A DNA stretch of 64,000 bases from Flavobacterium tagetis (GTDB lineage Bacteria > Bacteroidota > Bacteroidia > Flavobacteriales > Flavobacteriaceae): NCBI RefSeq assembly GCF_016735615.1, contig NZ_JAERSF010000002.1, positions 806,001 to 870,000 on the forward strand, given 5' to 3'. Below the pieces are notes generated by a model. The model saw only the letters and a list, made by a program, of their open reading frames with translations. It was not told where the DNA came from and made no database searches. The position numbers and the translations under genes are program-made. This document shows, in pieces, positions 50,724 through 60,123 of the stretch. Position 1 is the first letter of the stretch; every line of letters begins with the position of its first letter.

Positions 50724-51983
50724 TTACTTCACTTGGAAAGTAACTCTTCTCACGATTTGACGTGCCTCTTTAGAATTTTTGTTAACAGAAGTATCTTCTC
50801 CATTAGCAATTACATTCAATCTTGATGCATCAATACCTGCATTTACAGCTACTTTTTTAACAGCTTCAGCTCGTTTTCTTGATAATTCAACATTGTAGTT
50901 TGAATTTCCAATTTCATCAGCATATCCAATAATGTCAGCCGATTTTCCAGGATTGTTTTTCATGTATTTCACTAAGAAATCTACGCCTGATAAAGATGCG
51001 TTTGTTGGTTTAGACGAATTGAAATCGAAGTAAACATTTACATAACCACCGTTGATTAATTCTTCAACTGTATTGTTTGTAGCAGTTCCAGCACCTTTCT
51101 TTTCGTAATTTTTATCTAAATAGCTTTCTAACTCATCTGGAACACCGTTTTGATTCGTATCGATAGATTGCCCTTTTGTATTAACAGCAACTCCTGCAAT
51201 AGAATTTGGCTCTAAATCGTATAAATCAGCAACTCCGTCTTTATCTGAATCGATAAGACCAGTTTCGATTAAATCCACTCTTTGTTCCAATTCACTAATT
51301 CTGTCTTCTTCACCAACCCAGTCAGCATGTTTTTCGTTTTTACCTAAGTAGAAAGTCAAACCAACAGATGCGTTTAGTAAAACTCCGTCAAAAGAACCAG
51401 TCGTTGTATTGCCCATTCCGTCAAAGTTCCAGTTTTGTCTTCCGTTTACAATTCCTGTAAGATCTCCAGTTAACGCTACTCTGTTACTTAATCTAATCTG
51501 TCCAGTTAAACCTGCAATACCGTGAGCCATATAATCCTGACCTCCAAATCCAGTTTCTGTGCTAATTTGAGAAACCCCGAAACCACCATGGGCTAAAAGA
51601 CCAATTGTGTTTGTCCAAGTTTCAAAATTTAAAGCACGTCCCACATTGATAACCCCTTGTAAACTTGCTCTAACGTAACGGCTTTCAAAATCGGGAGTAT
51701 CTTTTTTCTCTTTAAATTGGTCGTAACCAACATCTAATTTTACCCCAAACTTTGGACTAAACATATATCTTACACCTAAATCTCCGTGAAAAAAGTTTAA
51801 TGATTCTGTAGTATAACCTGGAGTCATTGTTCTGGTTGGTTTGTTAACCCCGCCATTCAGTTCGATCGACCATTTGTTGAATTCTTGATCTACGTTAGGT
51901 TTTGTAGAAGTGGTAGCCATATTTTGAGCGCCTGCAGCAAATGATAGTAATAATAAGGATACTGATACTAATTTCTTTTTCAT
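50724..51983 (-). CDS. OmpA-family outer-membrane protein
   Basis: A 419-residue protein linking outer membrane and peptidoglycan. After a signal peptide (MKKKLVSVSLLLLSFAAGAQ) comes a beta-barrel region (about 30-225). Two Ca2+-binding type 3 thrombospondin-like repeats follow near 245-290 (DSDKDGVADLYDLEP, DTNQNGVPDELESYL). The C-terminal OmpA domain has YFDFNSSKPTNASL and the peptidoglycan-binding ADEIGNSNYNVELSRKRAEAVKK. It is monocistronic and probably abundant. Confidence 0.93.
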   Translation of the reverse strand: MKKKLVSVSLLLLSFAAGAQNMATTSTKPNVDQEFNKWSIELNGGVNKPTRTMTPGYTTESLNFFHGDLGVRYMFSPKFGVKLDVGYDQFKEKKDTPDFESRYVRASLQGVINVGRALNFETWTNTIGLLAHGGFGVSQISTETGFGGQDYMAHGIAGLTGQIRLSNRVALTGDLTGIVNGRQNWNFDGMGNTTTGSFDGVLLNASVGLTFYLGKNEKHADWVGEEDRISELEQRVDLIETGLIDSDKDGVADLYDLEPNSIAGVAVNTKGQSIDTNQNGVPDELESYLDKNYEKKGAGTATNNTVEELINGGYVNVYFDFNSSKPTNASLSGVDFLVKYMKNNPGKSADIIGYADEIGNSNYNVELSRKRAEAVKKVAVNAGIDASRLNVIANGEDTSVNKNSKEARQIVRRVTFQVK

Positions 51984-52134
51984 GATATCAAAAATTAAAT
52001 TGTTTTTATTTTAAACTCTGAAACAAAATTATAAGTCGAATTCTAGAATGTGTTGTATATACCCTTACATAATTCCCATATTTTAGCTTTTAATTGTGTA
52101 AATCCGTTAAAATAACTACAATAGAATGCATAAA

Positions 52135-52166
52135 AAAAGGACAAAATTCACATTTTGTCCTTTTGG
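52135..52166 (-). terminator. Terminator of the beta-propeller lipoprotein gene
   Basis: AAAAGGACAAAAT (52135-52147) pairs over 13 bp with ATTTTGTCCTTTT (52152-52164), 20 nt beyond the minus-strand stop. Confidence 0.88.
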
Positions 52167-52185
52167 CTATCCTAAAAAAGAGTTA

Positions 52186-53706
52186 TTATTTTAAATCAGG
52201 CTGATAAATTTTAACAGATCCGTCTCCTTCGCTGCTTACTACTAACAAGCTTCTTTTTGTAGGGCTTTTTGTGGCCGGAATAAAAAGAATGCCTTCAGGA
52301 GCATCACCTGTTTTTACTGTTTGTAAATATTGAGGCGCAGTTGGATTTGTAGCATCATAAACCATAAAAGCATCTGATCTTTCTAAACCAACAAATAAAA
52401 TGTTTTGACTTCCCATTTTTGCGGCAACTACAGCTTCTGGTTCAGAACCTTTATCGTCACTTCTTTTATCGTCGTATGTACCTAATTCATTTGTTTTTTT
52501 ATCAACATCATTTTTGCTGTCAAAAACGATTTTTCCTGTATTTCCATTCCAGATAGAAAAAGATCTTCCTCCAAAACTTACCATTTGATCTAAATCTCCA
52601 TCTCCGTCAGTGTCTCCCATGTCTGCAACAAGATTTAATCTTCCTAAATTGGTGTCTAATTTTAAAGTAGCGGCATCTGGAAAAGCTGTTGCATCTAGTG
52701 TCATGCTTTTCATACGCTTCACATCAGTGTAAGCATTGTATTCTCTAGCGTCACCTTCATTAGCAGTTACAAAATAAGGTGTATTATTTACAGTAAAATG
52801 GCTAATAGCATCTGGCATATAAAGGCCTTTTACTTTCCAAGGGTTAAAAGCAATTTTATTGTCACTATCGCTTACATCAATTGCATTTTCAGCAGTGTTG
52901 TAATCTTTTAATCCTAGTGGATAAATAGCAGTTATGGTTTTAGAAGTTAAGTCAACTTTTGCAACACCATTATTTTCTTGTAAAGTAACCCAAGCAGTTT
53001 TAGAATCATCAGAAATTGTAATGTATTCAGGTTCTATATCTTGAGCAAAACTAGTTTTAGCAAATTTTGAAATTCTGAAACCATCTTTTTTCAACGCTTC
53101 TGCTTGACCAGCAAATGAAGCAAAATCTAAAGTTGTTACATTATAAGAGCTAGTCTCAATAATAGAAACGGTTCCGTTTGGATCTTGTGTATAATCTGTA
53201 TTTGGCTCACCTTCATTAGCAGTCATAATAAATTTCCCGTCTGGAGAAAAAGTAATCATATCTGGCAATGCACCAACTGTTACTTGTTTGATTAAGCTAT
53301 AATCTGAAGTATTAAAAATAACTACTTTTCCGTTTCCTTGTTTGTTTGCAGTAGATTCTAATGCAACAGCCAATTTTCCATCAAAAACAGAAACGCTGTT
53401 TGCAGCACCTTCGTAAGCAACTAGATCAATTTTTCCGATTTTAAGTGGTTTTGTTGGATCAGTAATATCAATGATGTCAATTTGGTTGACACCGCTGTTG
53501 TTCACTGTAAAAAGTCTTTTTGTTTTTTCGCAGTAAGCAGAAATTTCAGCAGCAGCTTCTCCACCAATTGTAATAGATCCAATTTCTTTGAAAGTTCCTG
53601 GGTTTTCGTTTACAACAACTTCTGGTTCGCCGTTTGAATTTTCATCATTGTTACAGCTCGCTAATATAAATAGAGCTGCTAATAATGAGAGAGATAAATT
53701 TTTCAT
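52186..53706 (-). CDS. Choice-of-anchor I-type beta-propeller lipoprotein
   Basis: A 506-residue exported lipoprotein with a lipobox (LFILASC, Cys18) and an acidic NNDENSNGEPE stretch. The body consists of repeated propeller blades (FSPDGKFIMTANEGEPN, FTVNNTPYFVTANEGDAREYN, ILFVGLERSDAFMVYDATNP). The words TANEGE and TANEGDARE are typical of the choice-of-anchor I family, found in many secreted bacterial proteins, some linked to phosphatase activity. A catalytic role cannot be read here. Confidence 0.85.
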   Translation of the reverse strand: MKNLSLSLLAALFILASCNNDENSNGEPEVVVNENPGTFKEIGSITIGGEAAAEISAYCEKTKRLFTVNNSGVNQIDIIDITDPTKPLKIGKIDLVAYEGAANSVSVFDGKLAVALESTANKQGNGKVVIFNTSDYSLIKQVTVGALPDMITFSPDGKFIMTANEGEPNTDYTQDPNGTVSIIETSSYNVTTLDFASFAGQAEALKKDGFRISKFAKTSFAQDIEPEYITISDDSKTAWVTLQENNGVAKVDLTSKTITAIYPLGLKDYNTAENAIDVSDSDNKIAFNPWKVKGLYMPDAISHFTVNNTPYFVTANEGDAREYNAYTDVKRMKSMTLDATAFPDAATLKLDTNLGRLNLVADMGDTDGDGDLDQMVSFGGRSFSIWNGNTGKIVFDSKNDVDKKTNELGTYDDKRSDDKGSEPEAVVAAKMGSQNILFVGLERSDAFMVYDATNPTAPQYLQTVKTGDAPEGILFIPATKSPTKRSLLVVSSEGDGSVKIYQPDLK

Positions 53707-53857
53707 GTGTTAGTTTTTAGTTTTGGCAAAAGTAATTCTGAGCTCTCTGTTAAATATTAAGTGTGTATTATTTAATCTTTAACTTAAATTTTGCAGGATA
53801 ATTTTTGTGAAATTATCAGGAATTTTAATCAAATGTTTTATAATCCTAACGAATGCT

Positions 53858-53865
53858 TATCTTTG
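53858..53865 (+). promoter_or_regulatory. -7 box of the agmatine deiminase promoter
   Basis: TATCTTTG fits TAnnTTTG. The best upstream match at allowed spacing is ATG at 53833-53835 rather than TTG, so only the -7 box is firm. The ATG at 53890 follows by 24 nt. Confidence 0.55.
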
Positions 53866-53889
53866 CACTTTCTAAATTAGAACCTATTT

Positions 53890-54930
53890 ATGTCAACAAA
53901 TAATAGAAGATTTCCAGCAGAATGGGAAAAACAGCAAGGAATTGTATTGTGCTTTCCGCATAATGGTAACGACTGGCCGGGAAAATACGAAGCAGTTCAA
54001 TGGGCTTTTGTAGAGTTTATAAAAAAAGTAGCCACTTTTGAAACCGTTTTCTTGGTTGTAGCCGATGAAAAACTGAAAGAGAAAGTTGCTGATATGCTTG
54101 AAAGAGCTCGTGTAAATCTTAAAAACATTTCTTATATCATTCATAAAACCAACAGAAGCTGGATGCGTGACTCTGGACCAATTATTGTAAAAAATGGTTC
54201 TAAAAGAGAAGCTTTGAATTTCAATTTCAACGGTTGGGCGAAATATAAAAATTATCAATTAGATAAATTTGTTCCGGGTAAAGTAGCTGATTTTATTGAC
54301 GTTCCGCTAACTCAGGTTATGTACAAAGGAAAACCTGTAATTGTTGAAGGCGGCGCGATTGATGTAAACGGAAGAGGAACTTTATTGACTTCTGAAGAAT
54401 GCTTAATGCATCCAACAATTCAAGTAAGAAATCCTGGTTTTACGAAAGAAGATTACGAAGCTGTTTTTAAAGAGTATCTTGGAGTAACCAATGTAATTTG
54501 GTTAGGAGATGGAATAGAAGGTGATGATACTCACGGTCACATCGATGATTTGTGCCGATTTGTAAATGAAGATACTATTGTAACGATTGTTGAAACAGAT
54601 AAAAACGATTCAAATTACAAACCTTTGCAGGATAATTTGAAACGTCTTCAAAACGCAAAATTAGAAAACGGAAAATCTCCAGTAATTGTGGCGCTTCCAA
54701 TGCCAAAACGTGTAGATTTTGAAGATTTAAGATTACCGGCTAGTTATGCTAATTTCTTAATTTTGAATAATTGTGTTTTAGTGCCAACATTTAACGATAG
54801 CAATGATCGCGTAGCATTGAATATCTTAGCAGAATGTTTTCCTGATAGAGAAGTTATCGGAATCAGCTGTATTGATTTTATCTGGGGATTCGGAACTTTG
54901 CATTGTTTAAGTCAGCAGATTCCTGCATAA
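53890..54930 (+). CDS. aguA: Agmatine deiminase
   Basis: AguA hydrolyses agmatine to N-carbamoylputrescine and ammonia. The 346-residue peptidylarginine-deiminase-fold enzyme shows RSWMRDSGPIIVKNG near residue 89 with the conserved WxRDxGP, VEGGAIDVNGRGTLLTSEEC near 155, GDDTHGHIDDLCRF near 215 with catalytic His, and the nucleophilic cysteine in FGTLHCLSQQIP near residue 339. Together with aguB it turns agmatine into putrescine. I see no arginine decarboxylase gene in the window. Confidence 0.95.
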   Translation: MSTNNRRFPAEWEKQQGIVLCFPHNGNDWPGKYEAVQWAFVEFIKKVATFETVFLVVADEKLKEKVADMLERARVNLKNISYIIHKTNRSWMRDSGPIIVKNGSKREALNFNFNGWAKYKNYQLDKFVPGKVADFIDVPLTQVMYKGKPVIVEGGAIDVNGRGTLLTSEECLMHPTIQVRNPGFTKEDYEAVFKEYLGVTNVIWLGDGIEGDDTHGHIDDLCRFVNEDTIVTIVETDKNDSNYKPLQDNLKRLQNAKLENGKSPVIVALPMPKRVDFEDLRLPASYANFLILNNCVLVPTFNDSNDRVALNILAECFPDREVIGISCIDFIWGFGTLHCLSQQIPA

Positions 54931-55022
54931 AAATAGTAGCAACAGATTACAAAATAATCGTTTTGATTTTTTTGATCTGTGATAAAATTACCAGATATTC
55001 AGAGACTTTCTTATATTATTTG

Positions 55023-55053
55023 AGCTGTCACCAAAAGTGGTAGCTTTTTTTTG
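55023..55053 (+). terminator. Terminator of aguA
   Basis: A 9-bp stem including two G-U pairs (55023-55031 with 55037-55045) is followed by eight Ts. Confidence 0.7.
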
Positions 55054-55144
55054 TTGTATATTTAACAGACGGATTTGCCGTGTGTCTCGACATCCTTCTT
55101 ATATTCGTATGTTCAACAATGCAGAAATGCAGATTTAATTTTAT

Positions 55145-56329
55145 ATGAAGAAAATATTTTTTATCCTTTCCGTGCTTTCTTCCGGAGCTCTTTTTTCGCA
55201 GTCTGATTCATATAAAAAAAATGAACTTACATTTGCGACCTACAATGTAAGTATGGAATCTGATAATTATTCTCCAAAAGGCGCAATGGGAAAATCAGAG
55301 CAGATATTGATTAAGCAGCTTAGTTCAGGAAATAATACTCAGATTAGAAATATTGCCCAGATTATTCAGACCGTTAGGCCGGACGTTATTCTGTTAAACG
55401 AATTTGATTATATTAAAGACCCTGAACTTGGTGTAAAGGCATTTGTGAAAAATTATTTGAATGTGAGCCAAGGTGGAGCAACGGCAATTGATTATCCTTA
55501 CTACTATTATTCGACAGTGAATACCGGCCAGCCAAGTCCTTACGATTTGAACAATGATGGAAAGTTGGATAATTTTGGAAATGATGCATGGGCGTTTGGC
55601 ATGTATCCTGGGCAATATGGGATGATGCTTTTATCTAAATATCCTATTGATGTTAAGTCGGTTCGTACTTTTCAGCATTTTAAATGGAAAGATATGCCAG
55701 AAGCATTAATTACCAAAAAAGCCGATGGATCTGATTGGTATAGCAAGAAAGCATGGAAGGAATTTCCATTATCTTCGAAATCTCACTGGGATGTTCCTGT
55801 AGAAATTGGGAATAAAACAGTTCATGTTTTAGTCAGTCATCCAACTCCTCCTACTTTTGATGGTGATGAAGATCGAAATGGAAAAAGAAATCATGATGAA
55901 ATCAGATTCTGGAGAGATTATATTTCAGACAATTCGGCTTCGTACATTTATGATGATAAAGGTGTAAAAGGTGGTTTGTCTCAAAATTCTCGATTTGTTA
56001 TATTAGGCGATCAAAACGCTTCACCAGTTGAGGGAGATGCTATAAGAGAAGGAATAAAATCTTTAGTTGAGAGTCCGAAAATTAATAGCGACTTTACGCC
56101 TGCGAGTAAAGGTGGTGCTGAATTTAGTCCTGAAAATCCTTTTGGAATTAATCATACTGCCTTTTGGAGAATGCGCGCTGATTATGTATTGCCATCCAGA
56201 CTTGGTTTTAAGATTGTTAACAGTGGTGTGTTCTGGCCTGCAAAGGGAGAGCCAATGTCAGAATTCGTTGAAAAACGTGAATCAAGTTCAGATCATCGTT
56301 TGGTTTGGATTAAAGTGATTTTAGAATAA
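55145..56329 (+). CDS. Secreted endonuclease/exonuclease/phosphatase-family hydrolase
   Basis: A 394-residue exported protein with a signal peptide (MKKIFFILSVLSSGALFSQ). The DNase I-like fold shows ELTFATYNVSMES, VILLNEFDYI with the metal-binding glutamate near residue 86, HVLVSHPTPP, VILGDQNASP near residue 290, and the catalytic SSDHRLVWIKVIL at the C-terminus. Members cleave phosphodiesters or phosphomonoesters; the substrate is not evident. It is likely periplasmic or secreted, with no T9SS tail. Confidence 0.87.
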   Translation: MKKIFFILSVLSSGALFSQSDSYKKNELTFATYNVSMESDNYSPKGAMGKSEQILIKQLSSGNNTQIRNIAQIIQTVRPDVILLNEFDYIKDPELGVKAFVKNYLNVSQGGATAIDYPYYYYSTVNTGQPSPYDLNNDGKLDNFGNDAWAFGMYPGQYGMMLLSKYPIDVKSVRTFQHFKWKDMPEALITKKADGSDWYSKKAWKEFPLSSKSHWDVPVEIGNKTVHVLVSHPTPPTFDGDEDRNGKRNHDEIRFWRDYISDNSASYIYDDKGVKGGLSQNSRFVILGDQNASPVEGDAIREGIKSLVESPKINSDFTPASKGGAEFSPENPFGINHTAFWRMRADYVLPSRLGFKIVNSGVFWPAKGEPMSEFVEKRESSSDHRLVWIKVILE

Positions 56330-56370
56330 ATAACTTTTCCTTTCAATTTTAGTTTAATGTAAAGCATAAA

Positions 56371-56400
56371 AAAACCTTGGCATTGCCAAGGTTTTTTATT
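56371..56400. terminator. Bidirectional terminator between the EEP gene and fahA
   Basis: An 11-bp stem, AAAACCTTGGC (56371-56381) with GCCAAGGTTTT (56385-56395), has the loop ATT and T/A runs on both sides. Confidence 0.92.
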
Positions 56401-56429
56401 TTCTATATCTCTTCAGACTGATCTGCTCT

Positions 56430-57713
56430 TCATTGTCTAGTAAAAGGAGGTAATAACTGGCTTGAAACTTCTCCAAAACCAATTCTTACTTCGTTATTTT
56501 CACAGAAACCGCGAATAATTACAGTATCATTATCTTCAATAAATTTACGTTCACTTCCGTCACTTAGTTTAAGCGGATTTTTTCCTCCCCAAGTTAATTC
56601 CAACATAGAACCAAAACTATCTGGAGTTGGGCCAGAAATAGTTCCAGAACCCATCATATCGCCAGAATTTACACGACATCCGTTTGAGGTATGGTGTGTT
56701 AATTGTTGAGCCATAGACCAATACATATATTTAAAGTTAGATCTTGAAATCACAGTTTCTTCTTGATCTTCTGGTTGTAAAGAAACTTCTAAGTGAATAT
56801 CAAAAGCTTTTTTACCTTTCGTCTGTAAATAAGGAAGCGGTGACGGATCTTGTTTTGGACCTTTTGTTCTAAAAGGCTCCAAAGCATCCATAGTCACAAT
56901 CCAAGGTGAAATTGAAGTGGCAAAGTTTTTTGCTAAGAATGGTCCAAGAGGCACGTATTCCCATTTCTGTATATCGCGTGCACTCCAGTCATTTAGTAAT
57001 ACCATTCCGAAAATATAGTCTTCAGCTTCATAAGTTGAAATATTTTCTCCCATTACATTCACATCTGTAGTAATAAAAGCAGTTTCCAATTCAAAATCTA
57101 CTAAACGTGAAGCTCCAAAAACAGGAGTATCGTGTCCAGCAGGTAAAGTTTGACCCATTGGTCTGTGAACCGGAATTCCAGATGGCACAATTGTAGAACT
57201 TCTTCCGTGGTATCCAACTGGAATATGAAGCCAGTTTGGCAATAAAGCATTTTCTGGATCGCGGAACATTTTTCCTACGTTTGTGGCATGCTCTCTACTT
57301 GAATAAAAGTCAGTATAATCACCAATTAAAACTGGCAATTGCATTTCTACATCTTCGATTTTAAATATAACAATATCGCGATGTTTTGTTGAATCTCTTA
57401 ACTGCGGGTTGGTCTCGTCGAAAATCTCAGCGATGCGATTTCGAACCAAACGCCATGTTTTTTTTCCATCAGAAATAAAATCATTTAGCGTATCCTGCAT
57501 AAACATATCATCGGTTAATTCTATTCCTTCAAAATAATTTAATTGCTGCAAAGCCCCTAAATCTATGGCATAATCGCCAATTCTCGTTCCTACAGTAACG
57601 ACATTTTCTTTGGTAAGAAATACACCGAAAGGAATATTCTGAATAGGGAAGTCGCTATTTTGTGGCACTTCTAACCATGATTTTCTACTGGTATCGTTGG
57701 CGGTTATTGGCAT
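56430..57713 (-). CDS. fahA: Fumarylacetoacetase
   Basis: This enzyme hydrolyses 4-fumarylacetoacetate to fumarate and acetoacetate, the last step of tyrosine and homogentisate breakdown. The 427 residues include an N-terminal SH3-like domain and a catalytic domain. Key motifs are LPVLIGDYTDFYSSREHATNVG near residue 126 with the metal Asp and catalytic His, HVPVGYHGRSS-type LHIPVGYHGRSSTIVPSG, FELETAFI, NDWSARDIQKWEYVPLGPFL with metal ligands, and LTHHTSNGCRVNSGDMMGSGTISG. Other genes of the pathway are not in the window. Confidence 0.95.
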   Translation of the reverse strand: MPITANDTSRKSWLEVPQNSDFPIQNIPFGVFLTKENVVTVGTRIGDYAIDLGALQQLNYFEGIELTDDMFMQDTLNDFISDGKKTWRLVRNRIAEIFDETNPQLRDSTKHRDIVIFKIEDVEMQLPVLIGDYTDFYSSREHATNVGKMFRDPENALLPNWLHIPVGYHGRSSTIVPSGIPVHRPMGQTLPAGHDTPVFGASRLVDFELETAFITTDVNVMGENISTYEAEDYIFGMVLLNDWSARDIQKWEYVPLGPFLAKNFATSISPWIVTMDALEPFRTKGPKQDPSPLPYLQTKGKKAFDIHLEVSLQPEDQEETVISRSNFKYMYWSMAQQLTHHTSNGCRVNSGDMMGSGTISGPTPDSFGSMLELTWGGKNPLKLSDGSERKFIEDNDTVIIRGFCENNEVRIGFGEVSSQLLPPFTRQ

Positions 57714-57789
57714 GTTTAATGTTAATTGTTTGTTGAAAAATTACATGTCAAATATATCATAATCTAGCTGTTTGGCAAACGTTTTTTTG

Positions 57790-57797
57790 TATTTTTG
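57790..57797 (+). promoter_or_regulatory. -7 box of the glyA promoter
   Basis: TATTTTTG matches the consensus, 25 nt before the glyA ATG. The nearest TTG (57772-57774) is only 15 nt upstream, slightly short. This box shows that the longer frame starting at 57772 is not the gene's start. Confidence 0.6.
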
Positions 57798-57822
57798 CGT
57801 GAAATTAACGAAAAACAAAAAA

Positions 57823-59097
57823 ATGCAACGCGACGAACAAATTTTTGATCTTATCCAAGAGGAGAAAGAAAGACAAATTCACGGATTAGAGCTTATTGCT
57901 TCTGAGAATTTTGTAAGTGATGAAGTAATGGCAGCAGCAGGGTCTGTTTTAACTAATAAATATGCTGAGGGATATCCTGGCAAAAGATACTACGGCGGTT
58001 GCGAAGTAGTTGATGTTATTGAGCAGATTGCTATTGACAGAGCGAAAGAATTATTTGGAGCTGAATATGCAAACGTACAGCCTCACTCAGGTTCTCAAGC
58101 AAATACATCTGTTTACCATGCTTGTTTAAATCCTGGTGATACTATTTTAGGTTTCGATTTGTCTCACGGAGGTCACTTAACTCACGGTTCTCCAGTAAAC
58201 TTCTCAGGACGTCTATATCGTCCAGTATTCTACGGTGTAGATGCTGAAACGGGTCGTTTAGATTATGATAAAATTCAAGAAATTGCAACTAAAGAACAAC
58301 CAAAATTAATTATCGCTGGAGCTTCTGCTTATTCTCGTGATATGGATTTTGCTCGTTTCAGACAAATTGCTGACAGCGTAGGAGCAATCTTATTTGCTGA
58401 TATTTCTCACCCAGCTGGTCTTATTGCAAAAGGATTAATGAACGATCCAATTCCACATTGTCATATTGTTTCTACAACAACTCATAAAACATTAAGAGGG
58501 CCACGTGGAGGTTTGATTTTAATGGGGAAAGATTTCCCAAATCCACAAGGATTAACAACTCCAAAAGGAGAAATCAGAATGATGTCTTCATTATTAGACT
58601 TAGCTGTTTTTCCTGGAAACCAAGGAGGACCTTTAATGCACATTATCGCTGCTAAAGCGGTTGCTTTTGGTGAAGCATTAAAAGATGATTTCTTTACTTA
58701 TGCAATGCAGTTAAAAAAGAATGCAAATGCAATGGCTGATGCTTTCGTAAAAAGAGGTTACAACATTATCTCTGGCGGAACAGACAACCACATGATGCTT
58801 ATTGACTTAAGAAACAAAGGTATTTCTGGAAAAGAAGCTGAAAATGCATTAGTAAAAGCTGAAATTACAGTAAACAAAAACATGGTTCCTTTTGACGATA
58901 AATCTCCATTTATCACTTCAGGTATTCGTGTTGGAACAGCTGCAATCACAACTCGTGGTTTAGTTGAAAAAGATATGGAAACTATTGTAGCGCTTATCGA
59001 TAAAGTATTAACTAATCATACAAATGAGGAGGTTATCGAAGAAGTTGCTGAAGAAGTAAACGAATTAATGAGCGAAAGACCAATTTTTGCATATTAA
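57823..59097 (+). CDS. glyA: Serine hydroxymethyltransferase
   Basis: GlyA interconverts serine and glycine with tetrahydrofolate and PLP, feeding one-carbon units. From the ATG at 57823 ([18 protein letters not shown]) it is 424 residues, the family's normal length. Motifs are [47 protein letters not shown], the PLP lysine in [17 protein letters not shown] (about residue 225), and [11 protein letters not shown]. It is the first gene of a possible unit with miaE, though a terminator-like hairpin intervenes. Confidence 0.97.
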   Translation: MQRDEQIFDLIQEEKERQIHGLELIASENFVSDEVMAAAGSVLTNKYAEGYPGKRYYGGCEVVDVIEQIAIDRAKELFGAEYANVQPHSGSQANTSVYHACLNPGDTILGFDLSHGGHLTHGSPVNFSGRLYRPVFYGVDAETGRLDYDKIQEIATKEQPKLIIAGASAYSRDMDFARFRQIADSVGAILFADISHPAGLIAKGLMNDPIPHCHIVSTTTHKTLRGPRGGLILMGKDFPNPQGLTTPKGEIRMMSSLLDLAVFPGNQGGPLMHIIAAKAVAFGEALKDDFFTYAMQLKKNANAMADAFVKRGYNIISGGTDNHMMLIDLRNKGISGKEAENALVKAEITVNKNMVPFDDKSPFITSGIRVGTAAITTRGLVEKDMETIVALIDKVLTNHTNEEVIEEVAEEVNELMSERPIFAY

Positions 59098-59123
59098 TTA
59101 ATATAAGTCTTAAAGTTTTAAAG

Positions 59124-59160
59124 TCGAAAGTCAAAAGTCTTATTTTGACTTTCGATTTTT
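59124..59160 (+). terminator. Terminator of glyA
   Basis: A 13-bp stem, TCGAAAGTCAAAA (59124-59136) with TTTTGACTTTCGA (59143-59155), is followed by Ts. It is built from the AAAGTC-type direct repeats of this spacer. Confidence 0.8.
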
Positions 59161-59206
59161 GCGTTTATAACTCATAACTTTTAACTCATAACTCATAATT
59201 TAAGAA

Positions 59207-59800
59207 ATGGGCGTATTAAGATTACAATTGCCAACCGACCCAAGATGGGTAAATATTGTTGAGAAAAACATCGAAGAAATCTTAACAGATCATGCTTGGT
59301 GCGAGCAGAAAGCAGCGACCAATGCCATTACAATTATCACAAACAATCCAGAACATCAGGATTTGGTTCAGGATTTATTAGCTTTAGTAAAAGAAGAAGT
59401 TGATCATTTTGAGCAAGTGCATAATATCATTATCAAAAGAGGACTAAAATTAGGACGTGAGCGTAAAGATGAATACGTAAACGAACTATACCAGTATATG
59501 AAAAGAAGCGGAGACGGAAGCCGTGTTTCTGGTCTTGTAGAAAGACTTCTTTTCTCAGCTATGATCGAAGCTAGAAGTTGTGAACGTTTTAAAGTGCTTT
59601 CTGAAAATATTCAAGATGAAGAATTGGCTGTTTTCTATAGAGAATTAATGGAAAGCGAAGCAGGGCATTACACAACTTTCATTACATATGCTCGTAAATA
59701 CGGAGTTGGAATCGATGTTGAAAAACGTTGGAGAGAATGGTTAGAATTTGAAGAATCTATCATTACCAATTACGGAAAAAACGAAACTATTCACGGGTAA
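59207..59800 (+). CDS. miaE: tRNA-(ms2io6A)-hydroxylase, MiaE
   Basis: MiaE hydroxylates the isopentenyl group of modified A37 in tRNA, using a non-haem di-iron centre and O2. The 197-residue ferritin-like helical bundle has the iron ligands in EEVDHFEQVH (residues about 65-74), FSAMIEARSCERF (about 120) and MESEAGHYTTF (about 151). The N-terminus (RLQLPTDPRWVNIVEKNIEEILTDHAWCEQKA) is also family-like. miaA is encoded in the same window at 12323. Confidence 0.93.
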   Translation: MGVLRLQLPTDPRWVNIVEKNIEEILTDHAWCEQKAATNAITIITNNPEHQDLVQDLLALVKEEVDHFEQVHNIIIKRGLKLGRERKDEYVNELYQYMKRSGDGSRVSGLVERLLFSAMIEARSCERFKVLSENIQDEELAVFYRELMESEAGHYTTFITYARKYGVGIDVEKRWREWLEFEESIITNYGKNETIHG

Positions 59801-59843
59801 GTTTTGATTTTGTTTGTTTTTGTTTCAGGTTTCAAGTTTCAAG

Positions 59844-60027
59844 TTTGTCACGTTGAGCGAAGTCGAAACGCGTTCTTGTTAGAAACTTTGTGAATCATCG
59901 TGATATTTTTGTGATTCTCTGCGGAATTTAATTTTGCCTTTGTCAGGTTGAGCGGAGTCGAAGCCTATCCAAAGTAAAGAAAGAAAAAAAATCCGTTTTT
60001 ATCTGCGTTTTCACGAAGTGAATCCGT
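59844..60027. repeat. Dispersed GTTGAGCGNAGTCGAA repeats and related direct repeats
   Basis: The 320-nt gap before guaC has no gene. Copies at 59844-59870 and 59939-59965 agree at 23 of 27 positions in the same orientation. After them, AATCCGTTT...ATCTGCGTT occurs twice (from about 59989 and 60011), separated by the small palindrome TTCACGAAGTGAA. Such words are typical of Flavobacterium intergenic repeats. Confidence 0.7.
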
Positions 60028-60123
60028 TTCATCTGCGTTCAATTTTTTAAGTTTTTATAATCTAAAATCTGAAGTCTACAATCTAAAATTTCCTATATTT
60101 GAGAGTAACCAAAATCTCGAACT

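Noticed and set aside
57772..57822. N-terminal extension of GlyA by 17 residues
   Set aside because: The extension runs through the promoter -7 box at 57790-57797 and has no family match; the ATG at 57823 gives the normal length.
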